A DNA stretch of 64,000 nucleotides from Nocardia stercoris (GTDB taxonomy: Bacteria > Actinomycetota > Actinomycetes > Mycobacteriales > Mycobacteriaceae). Of the stretch, positions 41,457 through 50,071 are shown in pieces. Where the stretch lies: positions 248,001 through 312,000 of the forward strand of contig NZ_RFFH01000005.1 in the NCBI RefSeq assembly GCF_003696265.1, written 5' to 3'. Made by a program: the position numbers and the translations under genes. Below the pieces are notes generated by a model. It was not told where the DNA came from. It did not search any database and worked only from the letters and a program-made list of their open reading frames with translations. The first letter of the stretch is position 1. Every line of letters starts with the position of its first letter.

Positions 41457-41711
41457 GTGGGACGGCAGGATGCGGGTGCCAGATGGGCGGTTCCGGTCCA
41501 GCGGGTCGCCCGGGCAGGCGGGACCGGCGTGCGGCGCGGCACCGAGCCGGCGCCGTTGTGGTCTCCGGGCTGGATGCTGCTGGAACTGCCGACGGCGCTG
41601 CTGCTGGCGGCGTTCGTCGGCACCGGCTGGCTCGGCTACCTCCAGCACGACAACACAGACCGCCCGCGCGCGGCCGTCGTGGCCCCTGCCCCGCAGGATC
41701 CGGGCCGCTGA
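41457..41711 (+). CDS. Small single-pass membrane protein
   Basis: An 84-residue protein with one strong TM segment (LELPTALLLAAFVGTGWLGYL, residues ~42-62) flanked by an Arg/Gly-rich N-terminus and a short Ala/Pro tail. GTG 41457 follows GAGGAGGTCCA, a strong ribosome-binding site, which is the main support for this gene. No family is recognised. It stands alone between the VanY-like peptidase and the serine hydrolase. Confidence 0.5.
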   Translation: MGRQDAGARWAVPVQRVARAGGTGVRRGTEPAPLWSPGWMLLELPTALLLAAFVGTGWLGYLQHDNTDRPRAAVVAPAPQDPGR

Positions 41712-41852
41712 CCTGCGAACGAAGCGGGTAGGACGGTCCGGTAAGCGGATTTCGAACGTCGCCGACATCCCGGCTTGACCTTGCCCCCGGGGCAGAGTCG
41801 GAAGCTTTCGTGAGACCCCGGAGACACCGGGGACGAACGGAAGGTGAGACGG

Positions 41853-43277
41853 ATGTCGCACGCATTGCAGTCGGTGGCCCAGCGGATCGCGGAGCTGGCA
41901 GTCCGCCACGCCGAACAGGGCGTCCCCGGTTTCGTGGCCGGGGTGTACCAGGGCGGCGAGCAGGTGGTCGTCGCGCACGGCACCGCCAACCTCGCCACCG
42001 GCGCACCCATGACCGCCGACACCGGATTCCTGTTCGGTTCGATCACCAAGGTGCTGACCGCGACCCTGATCATGCAGCAGGTCGAGCGCGGCACCCTCGG
42101 CCTCGACGACCTCGTGGTCGACCACCTGCCCGAGTTCCGGCTCGCCACCGACGGCGCCGCCGAACGGATCCGGGTGCGGCACTTGCTCACTCACACCAAC
42201 GGCATCGACGCCGACCTGTACTGCCCCGACGCGAACGGCCCCGGCGCGCTGAGCGTGCTGGTCGACGGGATGGCGAAGCACTGCGAAGCGTTGTTCGAAC
42301 CCGGCACCCAGGTCAGCTACTCCAACGGCGGGATGAACCTCGCCGCCCGGCTGCTCGAAGTGGTCACCGGCACGCCGTATCTCGAACTGGTGCAACGGGA
42401 CATCTTCGCCCCCGCCGGCATGACCGGCGCCGGCACCAGCGCCGAACAGGCCATCCTGCGCAGCACCGCAGTCGGCCACTTCCTCGACCCGGAGACCACG
42501 GCGCCGCGGGTCACCGACATGTTCAAACTGCCCGACTCCTGGGCGGGCGCCGGCAGCAGTGCCACCGGCACCGTCGGCGACCTGCTCGCCTTCGGCCGCA
42601 CCCACCTCGCCGAGGGTGTCGCGCCGTCGGGTGCCCGGCTGCTGGCCGCGGAATCGGCCGCGGCCATGCACGCGGTGCAGTTCGACCCGGGTGCCGCACA
42701 CATCCCGCTGCTCGGATTCGGCTGGCTGCTCATGCCTTTCGGCGACACCACGGTGTGGACGATGTCCGGCGCGTCCCCCGGCGGCGTCTCGGTTCTGGTC
42801 GTCGTGCCCGAGCACGACCTGGTCCTGGCGGCGTACGGCAACAGCCCCGGCTCACTGATGCTGCACGACGAAGTGCTGCTGGGCATCCTGCGCGACCACC
42901 TCGGTGTCGACGTGCCGGACCTGGTGTCGGGTTCGTACCCGATCGCCGACCTCACGCCGTATGTGGGAACCTATCGGTCGAACCAGTTGTGCGTGGACGT
43001 CGCCATCGTCGACGGACAGCTGGAGGAGAGGTTCGGCTACGAGCCGGTGAACGCGGAACAGGAACGGATCTTCACGAACTTCGCGGGCGGATCGTTCCAG
43101 GCGCCGCCGCGACGCTACGTGCCGGTCGGCCCGGACCTGTTCGCCCCGGCGGGCATGCCCGCGTCGCTGTTCTCCGGATACTGCCGGCAACTGCTGGTCA
43201 GCTATCTGGAGGTCGGCCCGGACGGTGCCCGCTTCCGCAGCGCCGGAGGCCGGATGACCAGGCGGGCGCAGCAGTGA
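41853..43277 (+). CDS. Serine beta-lactamase-family hydrolase
   Basis: A 474-residue protein of the beta-lactamase/class C fold. The catalytic tetrad is S63-I-T-K66 in FGSITKVLTA, and the second motif is YSN in QVSYSNGGMNL. A C-terminal lipocalin-like beta region follows (YVGTYRSNQLC ... YLEVGPDGARFRS). There is no signal peptide, so it is cytoplasmic and more likely an esterase or peptidase than a resistance enzyme. ATG 41853 follows GGAAGGTGAG. It ends 38 bp before a MerR gene with the same orientation; the two form a small operon. Confidence 0.87.
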   Translation: MSHALQSVAQRIAELAVRHAEQGVPGFVAGVYQGGEQVVVAHGTANLATGAPMTADTGFLFGSITKVLTATLIMQQVERGTLGLDDLVVDHLPEFRLATDGAAERIRVRHLLTHTNGIDADLYCPDANGPGALSVLVDGMAKHCEALFEPGTQVSYSNGGMNLAARLLEVVTGTPYLELVQRDIFAPAGMTGAGTSAEQAILRSTAVGHFLDPETTAPRVTDMFKLPDSWAGAGSSATGTVGDLLAFGRTHLAEGVAPSGARLLAAESAAAMHAVQFDPGAAHIPLLGFGWLLMPFGDTTVWTMSGASPGGVSVLVVVPEHDLVLAAYGNSPGSLMLHDEVLLGILRDHLGVDVPDLVSGSYPIADLTPYVGTYRSNQLCVDVAIVDGQLEERFGYEPVNAEQERIFTNFAGGSFQAPPRRYVPVGPDLFAPAGMPASLFSGYCRQLLVSYLEVGPDGARFRSAGGRMTRRAQQ

Positions 43278-43315
43278 GTTCCGTTGCCGGCGAGCCGATT
43301 CGACAGGAGAACGAG

Positions 43316-44059
43316 ATGATCACCATCGGACAGCTCGCCGGCTATGTCGGCGTCACGATCAAGGCGGTGCGGGTCTACCACGACAAGGGCCTGCTCGCCG
43401 AGCCCGAACGCGACGCCTCCGGCTATCGCCGCTACACCGCCCGCGACGCCATCGACCTGATCAAGATCAAAACCCTGGCGCAGGCCGGTGTGCCCCTGGC
43501 CCGGATCAAGGAACTCCTGGCCGCCGACCCCGACGAATTCAGCGCCGCGCTGGGCGACGTCGACGCCGCCCTGCGCGCGAAGGCCGCCGAGATCCGCCGC
43601 ACTCGCGCCCGCATCGCCCAATTGCGTTCCGGCGACAGGTTGTTCGTCACCGAAGACGTCGCCGACTATCTCGACGCCCTGCGCGAGCTCGGCATCGGCA
43701 AGCGCACCATCGAAATGGAGCGCGACGGCTGGATCCTCATGCAGGCCACCAACCCCGACGACGCCGCCACCTGGATCGCGGACAAACTCGACGCGTTGCG
43801 CGACCCCGAATTCGTCGCCCTGTACCGGGAATTCGATGCGGCCTTCGACTGGGCGCCCGACGACCCCCGCCTCGCCGAACTCGCCGAACGGTCCCAGCGC
43901 TGGATGGAACAGCGCGAGCAGGCCGAACGGGCCGAGACACCGTCAGATCCCGGTGCGGCACAACTGGCGGCCGAGAGCGCCGAACAGCTGTCACCGGCCT
44001 GGGACGAACTCACGTCGCTGGCACGGCGCCGCAGCCGTCGCGGCCGCTCGGGGAACTGA
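43316..44059 (+). CDS. MerR-family regulator
   Basis: A 247-residue protein. The HTH is ITIGQLAGYVGVTIKAVRVYHDKGLLAEPERDASGYRRY, followed by the long dimerisation helix (AEIRRTRARIAQLRSG) and a ~130-residue C-terminal domain with acidic helices and no metal-binding cysteines, like effector-binding MerR proteins of actinobacteria. ATG 43316 follows ACAGGAGA. It sits downstream of the hydrolase gene and probably controls the operon. Confidence 0.9.
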   Translation: MITIGQLAGYVGVTIKAVRVYHDKGLLAEPERDASGYRRYTARDAIDLIKIKTLAQAGVPLARIKELLAADPDEFSAALGDVDAALRAKAAEIRRTRARIAQLRSGDRLFVTEDVADYLDALRELGIGKRTIEMERDGWILMQATNPDDAATWIADKLDALRDPEFVALYREFDAAFDWAPDDPRLAELAERSQRWMEQREQAERAETPSDPGAAQLAAESAEQLSPAWDELTSLARRRSRRGRSGN

Positions 44060-44060
44060 A

Positions 44061-44264
44061 TCCGACCGCATCAGCGCGGAAACGGACCGCACCGGTCCAT
44101 GCCCGAACTGTGGGTGGCAATTCCGCACCGACGATCCGGAACCCGTGCTGGACAGCGGCTTCGGGCGCTACCGCCGGCCCGGAATTCTCCGGCGCAGACC
44201 GTCCCCGCGCGAGCTCGCCGACCTGCGGCTCGGGTGGTATGCCTGGCAGCGGCTCATGAGGTGA
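44061..44264 (+). other. Coding-like frame with a CxxC pair, no valid start
   Basis: After the MerR stop, the frame ending at 44264 reads CPNCGWQFR at 44100 and then a GC3-biased stretch ending LGWYAWQRLMR. The codon pattern looks coding, but no ATG, GTG or TTG lies between 44061 and the Cys codon. It overlaps the jetC 3' end by 11 bp. It could be a gene remnant or a tail fused by frameshift. Confidence 0.25.
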
Positions 44265-47200
44265 GCTCCAGGGCTTCGACCAACGGAATCCCGCCCTCGA
44301 TCGAGTGCGGGACGCGGCGGCGGTCCGGGGAGCCCAGCGCGGCGGTGAGGTCGCCGCCGTCGTGTTCGGCGAGCAGGTCGGCGGAATCCCAGACCAGCAG
44401 GGTGGCGCTCACGGTGTGTTCGGCCGCGGAATGGGCCAGGTCGTAGTGGGCGCAGGCGGGGACGTGGGCGTAGGTGATCCACAGGTCGTAGCCGGTCATG
44501 AAGAGGTCGAGGTCGAAATCGACAGACAGGCCGAGGAGTTCGCTCTTGCCGTTGTCGTCGACACCGGCGAAGGCCTCGTCCAGGGCCAGCAGGCGGGGGG
44601 CCTGCGGGTCGGCCGAATCCAGCATGACGTGGGCCGCGGCGAACAGGGGCAGGTGCAGGGAGACCGACTGCTCGCCGCCGGAGAGCGCGCTGTGGCGGGC
44701 CACCGTGAGCCGGTCCTCGGCGCCGTCGGCGGTGACGATGCTGAACGAGAACACCCGCCAGGTGCGGTAATCCAATGTGGTGGCGAGGATTTCGGGGTAG
44801 GAGCGTTCGCGGTGGGCGGCGCGGGCGGCCCGGATCTCGGCGGCGAAGTGGGCGCGGATGGTGGCCAGTTCGTCGGCACCGAGGTCGGTCGTGTCGCGGT
44901 CGAGGAGTTTGCAGACCGCGCGGGCCGATTCGGTGAGGTTGTCGGCCAGGACCCAGTGCACCCCGATCGTATTGCCGGAGGACATGCGGCGCTGCTTCAT
45001 CTCGGCGCCCATCTTGGCGATGAGATCGCGGGCGTCGCAGGTACGTTCGTGGATCTGCTGGGCCAGGCCGGTGAGCAGGGCATCCTCGAGGATGCGGCGC
45101 TCGGCGTCGGTGAGCAGCAGCTCCTGGTCGGCGCGGGCGGCCGCGATGCGGTCGGCGAAATCGGCGAGGGTGGCGATGCCCTGGTCGTCGTGGACCTGGA
45201 CGACGGTCAGGCCGTCGGCGGCGTCCCAGTGCACGCGGTAGTCCTGGTGGGTGGTGGACAGGGCCGAGTCGAACTCCTGCAGCGCGGCGGTGACCGCGCT
45301 GCGGGTGGACTTGCGCGCCGACTCCCCGGCTCGCACCGAAGACGTTGCCGCGGCGAGACTTTCGAACAGGGCCGTGACCTCGGCGGGCAGTACCGGGGGC
45401 ACCGTGTCGGCGGTGGCGGTGCCGATCCGATAGAGCAGCTGGTCGGTGGTCGAGAACGCCGCCTCCGTCGCCGGCCACCGGCTCTCGCCGGCCGCGCCGA
45501 GCAGGCTGAGCAGGTCGGGATGCGCGTACGGCGCGAGTTGCCGCACGTCGGTGAGCAATTCGGTGAGCGCGGTGCCCAGGGTGGTGTGCGCGGCCCGGTA
45601 GGCGCCCTCGGCGGTGCCGGCCGCCTCGATCGCGTCGGCGGCGGCCTTGCGCGCCGACTTCTGTTCCGCCCGGGCGGCATCGATCCGCTCGCGGGCCTGT
45701 TCCAGCTGCCGGTCGATATCGGCGGCGGTGGCGCCCAAGGCTTCCCGCAACGTCTCCAGGGTGCGCAGTTGCTCCTCGTACCCGGTGTTCGCCGCCTCGG
45801 CCTCCTCGGCGAAAGCCTCGGCGAGATCACGGGATTCGCTGAGCCGGTCACCGGTCTCCCGCGCGCGCTCGGCTTCACGCTGATGGTCGCCGCGCAGCCG
45901 CAGCAGGCCGGTGCCGGTGGTCTCGAAGTGCCGGATCGCGGCCGCGAGCGCGTCCAGTTCGGCGGGGTCGCGGGGCGCGTGCCGCTCGGCGGCGACCGCC
46001 CGGACCTTCTTGTCCGCCGCGGCGCCGTCGGCGATCGCCTGATCCAGATCCCGCTCGGCCTGCGCCACCGCATCTGCGCGGGACCGCAGCACCCCGGCCG
46101 CCTCGGCCACCGCGCGCAGTGCGGCGGGCACGGCGGTGGCGCGCGGCAGCGCCTTGCCGGCCGCGGTGATCGCGGCCAGCTCGGCGTCGGCAGCCGCCTC
46201 CGCCTCACGCGCCGCGGCCTCGGCCGCCTCGCTGTCGGCGATACCGGTGGTCAGTTCCGCGAGCCGCAGGGCGCGGCGCCGGGCCCGGGCCGTCGCGCCG
46301 ATGAATTCGGCGTGGTCCTTGCCGAATCCGCCGAGCTGCACGCCCTGGCGGAACTTGCCGGTGACGGTCACGGCGGGGGCGGCACTGTCGCTGTCGAGCA
46401 CGCCGTCGTGCACCGTGATCGAGGCGAGGATGGCCGCGACGACGGTGGGCGGCACGGAACCGGACTCGCCCAGGGCCCGGTCGGTGCCGGTGTCGGGGAC
46501 CAGGAAGTCGGCCAGGGTGCGGCCCGCCGGTCGGTCGGATTCGGGCAGTGCGACCAGGTAGTGGTCCGAATCATCGTGCGGCAGTGCGGGATCCGGCAGG
46601 ATCCAGGCGTCGAGCAGATCCGCGGACTGCAGGGCGGCCTCGATCCCGGCGGCCTGTTCGGCGGTGACCGGGTCGGCGAAGCGGACCGCGCGCCACAGCG
46701 GCGCACCCGGCCGGGCCGTGCGGTCCGCGGTGCGGGCGAGCGAAGGCGGCGGTGCGTCGTCGGTCTCGTCCGCGATGCGGCGCTGCTCGGCGCGCAGCTC
46801 GGCGGTCCGTTCCCGCGCGGCCGCCGCCGCGGCGCGGGCCAGGCGCCGCCGCTCCCGCAACTGCTCGAACAGCGGTTCGGTGTGTTCGCCGAGCACCTCG
46901 GCCGGACTGCGGGCCTCGTCGTCGCCCACGTTCGCCAGCGCGGCGTCCAGCGCCTCGAACAGCCCGGTCCGCACCGGGCCGTAACTGTCGCGGTGCAGAT
47001 CCCACCAATCGCGCAGCGCGGCGGCGGCCCGCGAACGGGCCAGTGCCACACCGGCTTCGGCCTCGGCCAGGGCGGCGGCCGCGGCGTCGCGCCCGGCCGT
47101 GGCCCGTTGCCCGGCCCGTTCGGCGCGGGCACGATCGGCACCGGCGGCCTCGACCAGCGACAGCGCTTGGCGCACCGCCCGGACGTCGGCGTCGCGCTCC

Positions 47201-48474
47201 TCGGCGTGACTGCGGACCGTGGTGATGAGGTGGTCGCCGCGCGCCTGCTCCGGCAGTGCGGCCCAAGCGATCCCGGCCTCCTCGGCCGCGGCCCGGAGTT
47301 CGTCCTCGCCGCGGGCCAGGGCCGCGGCGGCCGCGGTCGCGGCGGCGGTCGCACGCTCGGCCTCGTCGGCGCGCTGGGAGACGGCCTGCGCCGCCTTGGT
47401 CGCCTTGTCCCGGTGCACCGCCGCGGACGCCTCCAGGCGGCGGACCGCGCCGGCCAGATCGTCGAGCTGCTGCTTGCCCTCGTAGGCGCTGGACCGCTGC
47501 AGGGTCTCGCGATCGGTCAGAGCCTGCTCGTAGCCCCGGTCGGCCTCCTCGGCCCGGGCGTCGGCCGCGGTGCGCTCGGCGTCGCGGCGTTCGCGCAAGG
47601 CGTCCGCCGCGAACAGCGCACTCGTGGCCGCGGTGACCGCGTCGAGGCGGGCGCGGACCTGATCCACATCCGTTCTGGCCTGTACCGCAAGGTATTTGCG
47701 GTACACCGTGAGGAACTTGCGGGTCGCGGTGTCGGCCTGTACCAGGCCCTCCAGCGTGCGCCCGACTTCCTCCATATCGCTGAACGACCGCGCGGCGTCG
47801 AGCACCAGCTGGTCGTCGAGCGGGCGCAGCCCGTCGGTGAGCGCCTGTGAGAGGCCGCGCGGGTCCAGGTTCTTGGCCAGCTGTGGCCGGCGCAGCGTCA
47901 GAATGAGATTGATCAGCTGGTCGTAACGCTGCAGGCCGAGGCCGAACATGCGGGCGTCGATCGCGGCCCGGTAGTCCACCGGCCGGTCGGTGATGGCGTC
48001 GATGCCGATCTGCTCGGCGAGCTGCTTGCGGGTCAGCGGGCGGTCGTCCGGGCCGATCAGCGAGAAGTCGACCCCGACTCGGCCGTCGGCCACGAAGTAC
48101 CAGCGGGTCACCTTGTCCGAGGATCGGGACGCCCGCATCCCGATCCCGACCGTCACCACCTCCGGCCGTTCCAGTTCGCCGCGCGCGAACTCCATCCACA
48201 CATACGAGTAGGCCGATTCCTGCTTGCGGTACAGCAGATTCGACTTCATCGTGCGTTCCTCGCCCGCGAACGGGTTGAGCCGCCGCGGCTCGATCCGCCC
48301 GTCGAGCACGAACGGGAACAGCACCTCGAGCGCCTTGGTCTTGCCGGACCCGTTGGGCCCGCGCAGGACCAGCCGCCCGTCGGCGAAGCAGAACTCCTGG
48401 TCCCGGTAGTCCCACAGGTTGATGATCCCCGCCCGGGTGGGCACGAACCGGATACCACCGTGAATGAGGGTCAT
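44254..48474 (-). CDS. jetC: JetC-like SMC ATPase (TIGR02680 type), Wadjet type II
   Basis: A 1406-residue SMC-family protein. Walker A GPNGSGKT is at residues 39-46; two long alanine/glutamate coiled coils (~280-560 and ~760-1130) flank a hinge-like globular middle; the signature LSGGEQSVSL and Walker B PRLLALDEAFAGVD are near residues 1270-1315. This matches the SbcC-like ATPase of the four-gene TIGR02677-02680 set, which is Wadjet type II. It would load on and extrude plasmid DNA. ATG 48474 follows GGGGAAGGAATTC. It is 238 bp downstream of jetB, with no jetD after it. Confidence 0.85.
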   Translation of the reverse strand: MTLIHGGIRFVPTRAGIINLWDYRDQEFCFADGRLVLRGPNGSGKTKALEVLFPFVLDGRIEPRRLNPFAGEERTMKSNLLYRKQESAYSYVWMEFARGELERPEVVTVGIGMRASRSSDKVTRWYFVADGRVGVDFSLIGPDDRPLTRKQLAEQIGIDAITDRPVDYRAAIDARMFGLGLQRYDQLINLILTLRRPQLAKNLDPRGLSQALTDGLRPLDDQLVLDAARSFSDMEEVGRTLEGLVQADTATRKFLTVYRKYLAVQARTDVDQVRARLDAVTAATSALFAADALRERRDAERTAADARAEEADRGYEQALTDRETLQRSSAYEGKQQLDDLAGAVRRLEASAAVHRDKATKAAQAVSQRADEAERATAAATAAAAALARGEDELRAAAEEAGIAWAALPEQARGDHLITTVRSHAEERDADVRAVRQALSLVEAAGADRARAERAGQRATAGRDAAAAALAEAEAGVALARSRAAAALRDWWDLHRDSYGPVRTGLFEALDAALANVGDDEARSPAEVLGEHTEPLFEQLRERRRLARAAAAAARERTAELRAEQRRIADETDDAPPPSLARTADRTARPGAPLWRAVRFADPVTAEQAAGIEAALQSADLLDAWILPDPALPHDDSDHYLVALPESDRPAGRTLADFLVPDTGTDRALGESGSVPPTVVAAILASITVHDGVLDSDSAAPAVTVTGKFRQGVQLGGFGKDHAEFIGATARARRRALRLAELTTGIADSEAAEAAAREAEAAADAELAAITAAGKALPRATAVPAALRAVAEAAGVLRSRADAVAQAERDLDQAIADGAAADKKVRAVAAERHAPRDPAELDALAAAIRHFETTGTGLLRLRGDHQREAERARETGDRLSESRDLAEAFAEEAEAANTGYEEQLRTLETLREALGATAADIDRQLEQARERIDAARAEQKSARKAAADAIEAAGTAEGAYRAAHTTLGTALTELLTDVRQLAPYAHPDLLSLLGAAGESRWPATEAAFSTTDQLLYRIGTATADTVPPVLPAEVTALFESLAAATSSVRAGESARKSTRSAVTAALQEFDSALSTTHQDYRVHWDAADGLTVVQVHDDQGIATLADFADRIAAARADQELLLTDAERRILEDALLTGLAQQIHERTCDARDLIAKMGAEMKQRRMSSGNTIGVHWVLADNLTESARAVCKLLDRDTTDLGADELATIRAHFAAEIRAARAAHRERSYPEILATTLDYRTWRVFSFSIVTADGAEDRLTVARHSALSGGEQSVSLHLPLFAAAHVMLDSADPQAPRLLALDEAFAGVDDNGKSELLGLSVDFDLDLFMTGYDLWITYAHVPACAHYDLAHSAAEHTVSATLLVWDSADLLAEHDGGDLTAALGSPDRRRVPHSIEGGIPLVEALELTS

Positions 48475-48712
48475 CGTCGGAATTCCTTCCCCTGCTGTAC
48501 CGAACACTCTCGCGCCGCCGACCTCTGCCGTCCCGAGCTGCCTGCCGCGGCAGCACGGTGCGTTTGTTCGCCGGGCTGGGTCGAATCGCTGTGTCGCACT
48601 GCGCCGCCGTCGCACGTGGAACCGCCGCTCCGACTCGCCGAGCGATACCGCGCTGCGCTGGCTTGCTGCGCCGCGATTCGCGGCCAGAGGACGCGACCGG
48701 TGATCGCCGTGC

Positions 48713-50071
48713 TCACTGCGACCCCGCCGACGCGGCCGAGGCGAACAGTTCGGTCTCGGCGCGGGTGCGTACGGTGACCACGACGCCGCGATATCGGGCC
48801 AGTGCCGGCAGGACCGCGAGACCGTCACCGACCGGTGCGACCAGTCGCAGCCGGGTCAGCAGGCCGACGACCTCGGTCGTCAGCGTCCCGACGTCGGCCT
48901 GCCACTGCGCGGCGAAGGTGCTGCCGTAGCGGTCGGCGAGTGCACGGACGGTGTCGGCGACCCAGGCACCGGCTACGACCGGGTATTCGTCCACCGGTGG
49001 GTCGGCGTCGTCCGGAACCTCTTCCGGCTCATCGGGTTCGGCGATCGGGGCCGGCAGCGCGTGGCGGGGGAGTGCGGCGTCCAGCTCGGCAGCGGCCGAA
49101 TAGGTATCGACCGGGAACGGGCAGCGGGGCAGGGGATGGTCGAGATCCTGGACCAGGTCGGCGATTTCACCGATGAGCAGCAGCGCGACCTGGGCGAGCG
49201 TGCCGGTGCCCGGGAAACGCACATCGGTGAAGCGACCCGACACATCGATCAGCGCCACACCCTCGGCGCGGCGTTCGGCGCGCAGACCGGTGACCTGCTC
49301 GACGTCGGCGACGAGTTGCTCCCCGCCGAGCAGCGCCCGCCCGGTCGCGTCGAGATCCGCGCCGTAGACGACCGGGCGCTCGATCAGCGCCCGGCGCACC
49401 GCGCGCGCCGCCTTCGCGGATTCGGTTCCGGCGGAACGGCCCTCGCCGTCCTCGCCCAGCAGATCGGCGACCCCGGCCAGCTGTTGCAGCGCCCGCGACG
49501 GCCGGAACAGCGCGAACAACACCGATCGGTCGATGTCGTAGAGGGCCTCACCGGCCGTCGGGTCGGCGGCCCAGCCGCCGGCGTCGCCGTCGGCCAGGGT
49601 CACCGCGCCGCGCGCCGCGAGCCAGGCCACCGCGTCGACGAAGGCGTCCCGGTCGCCCGCCCGATCGGTCTCCAGTTCCAGGCCCGGCACCCGGGAGGCG
49701 TGCGCGGCGACGTGATCGGCCAACTCGGACAACGTGATCTGATCGCCGGCCCGGCCCAGCGTCGCCAGCGCCAGCGCGAGATAGGCGTAGCGGCGGCGGT
49801 CGAACACCCGATCGTGCGGGGTGCGGGCCGGGCGGCCGGTGTCGAGGCGGTCCAGCACCGGGAACAACCGGGCCGTGGTCTCGGTGACCTCGAGCCGGTA
49901 GCCGAACAGTTCGGCGAAGTCCTCCCGCAGCTCGGTGGCCCAGCGCCGGATCAGCGGCAGCGCAATGCGATCCGGATAGGTCGCAGTGACCAGATGGTTG
50001 GCCAGCAGGACCCGGGCGGCCCGCTGGTAACTGTCCAGGGTGAGCGGATCCATGGTCCGCGCGTGCGTCAC
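48713..50071 (-). CDS. jetB: JetB-like protein (TIGR02678/DUF2398)
   Basis: A 452-residue protein. The N-terminus LTLDSYQRAARVLLANHLVTATYPDR and the winged-helix-like blocks (RRRYAYLALALATLGRAGDQITLSELADHV) match DUF2398, the JetB/MukE-like component that bridges the SMC heads. GTG 50071 overlaps the jetA stop by 4 bp (GTGA), showing translational coupling. The longer open frame upstream is a shadow of jetA. Family from memory of the TIGR02678 set; strong in context. Confidence 0.82.
   Translation of the reverse strand: MTHARTMDPLTLDSYQRAARVLLANHLVTATYPDRIALPLIRRWATELREDFAELFGYRLEVTETTARLFPVLDRLDTGRPARTPHDRVFDRRRYAYLALALATLGRAGDQITLSELADHVAAHASRVPGLELETDRAGDRDAFVDAVAWLAARGAVTLADGDAGGWAADPTAGEALYDIDRSVLFALFRPSRALQQLAGVADLLGEDGEGRSAGTESAKAARAVRRALIERPVVYGADLDATGRALLGGEQLVADVEQVTGLRAERRAEGVALIDVSGRFTDVRFPGTGTLAQVALLLIGEIADLVQDLDHPLPRCPFPVDTYSAAAELDAALPRHALPAPIAEPDEPEEVPDDADPPVDEYPVVAGAWVADTVRALADRYGSTFAAQWQADVGTLTTEVVGLLTRLRLVAPVGDGLAVLPALARYRGVVVTVRTRAETELFASAASAGSQ

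Noticed and set aside
44305..47850. An 1181-codon plus-strand open frame
   Set aside because: Entirely antisense to jetC, whose Walker A, signature and Walker B motifs are intact.
48475..48712. A jetD gene or fragment between jetB and jetC
   Set aside because: The gap is only 238 bp and no frame shows recognisable JetD sequence.
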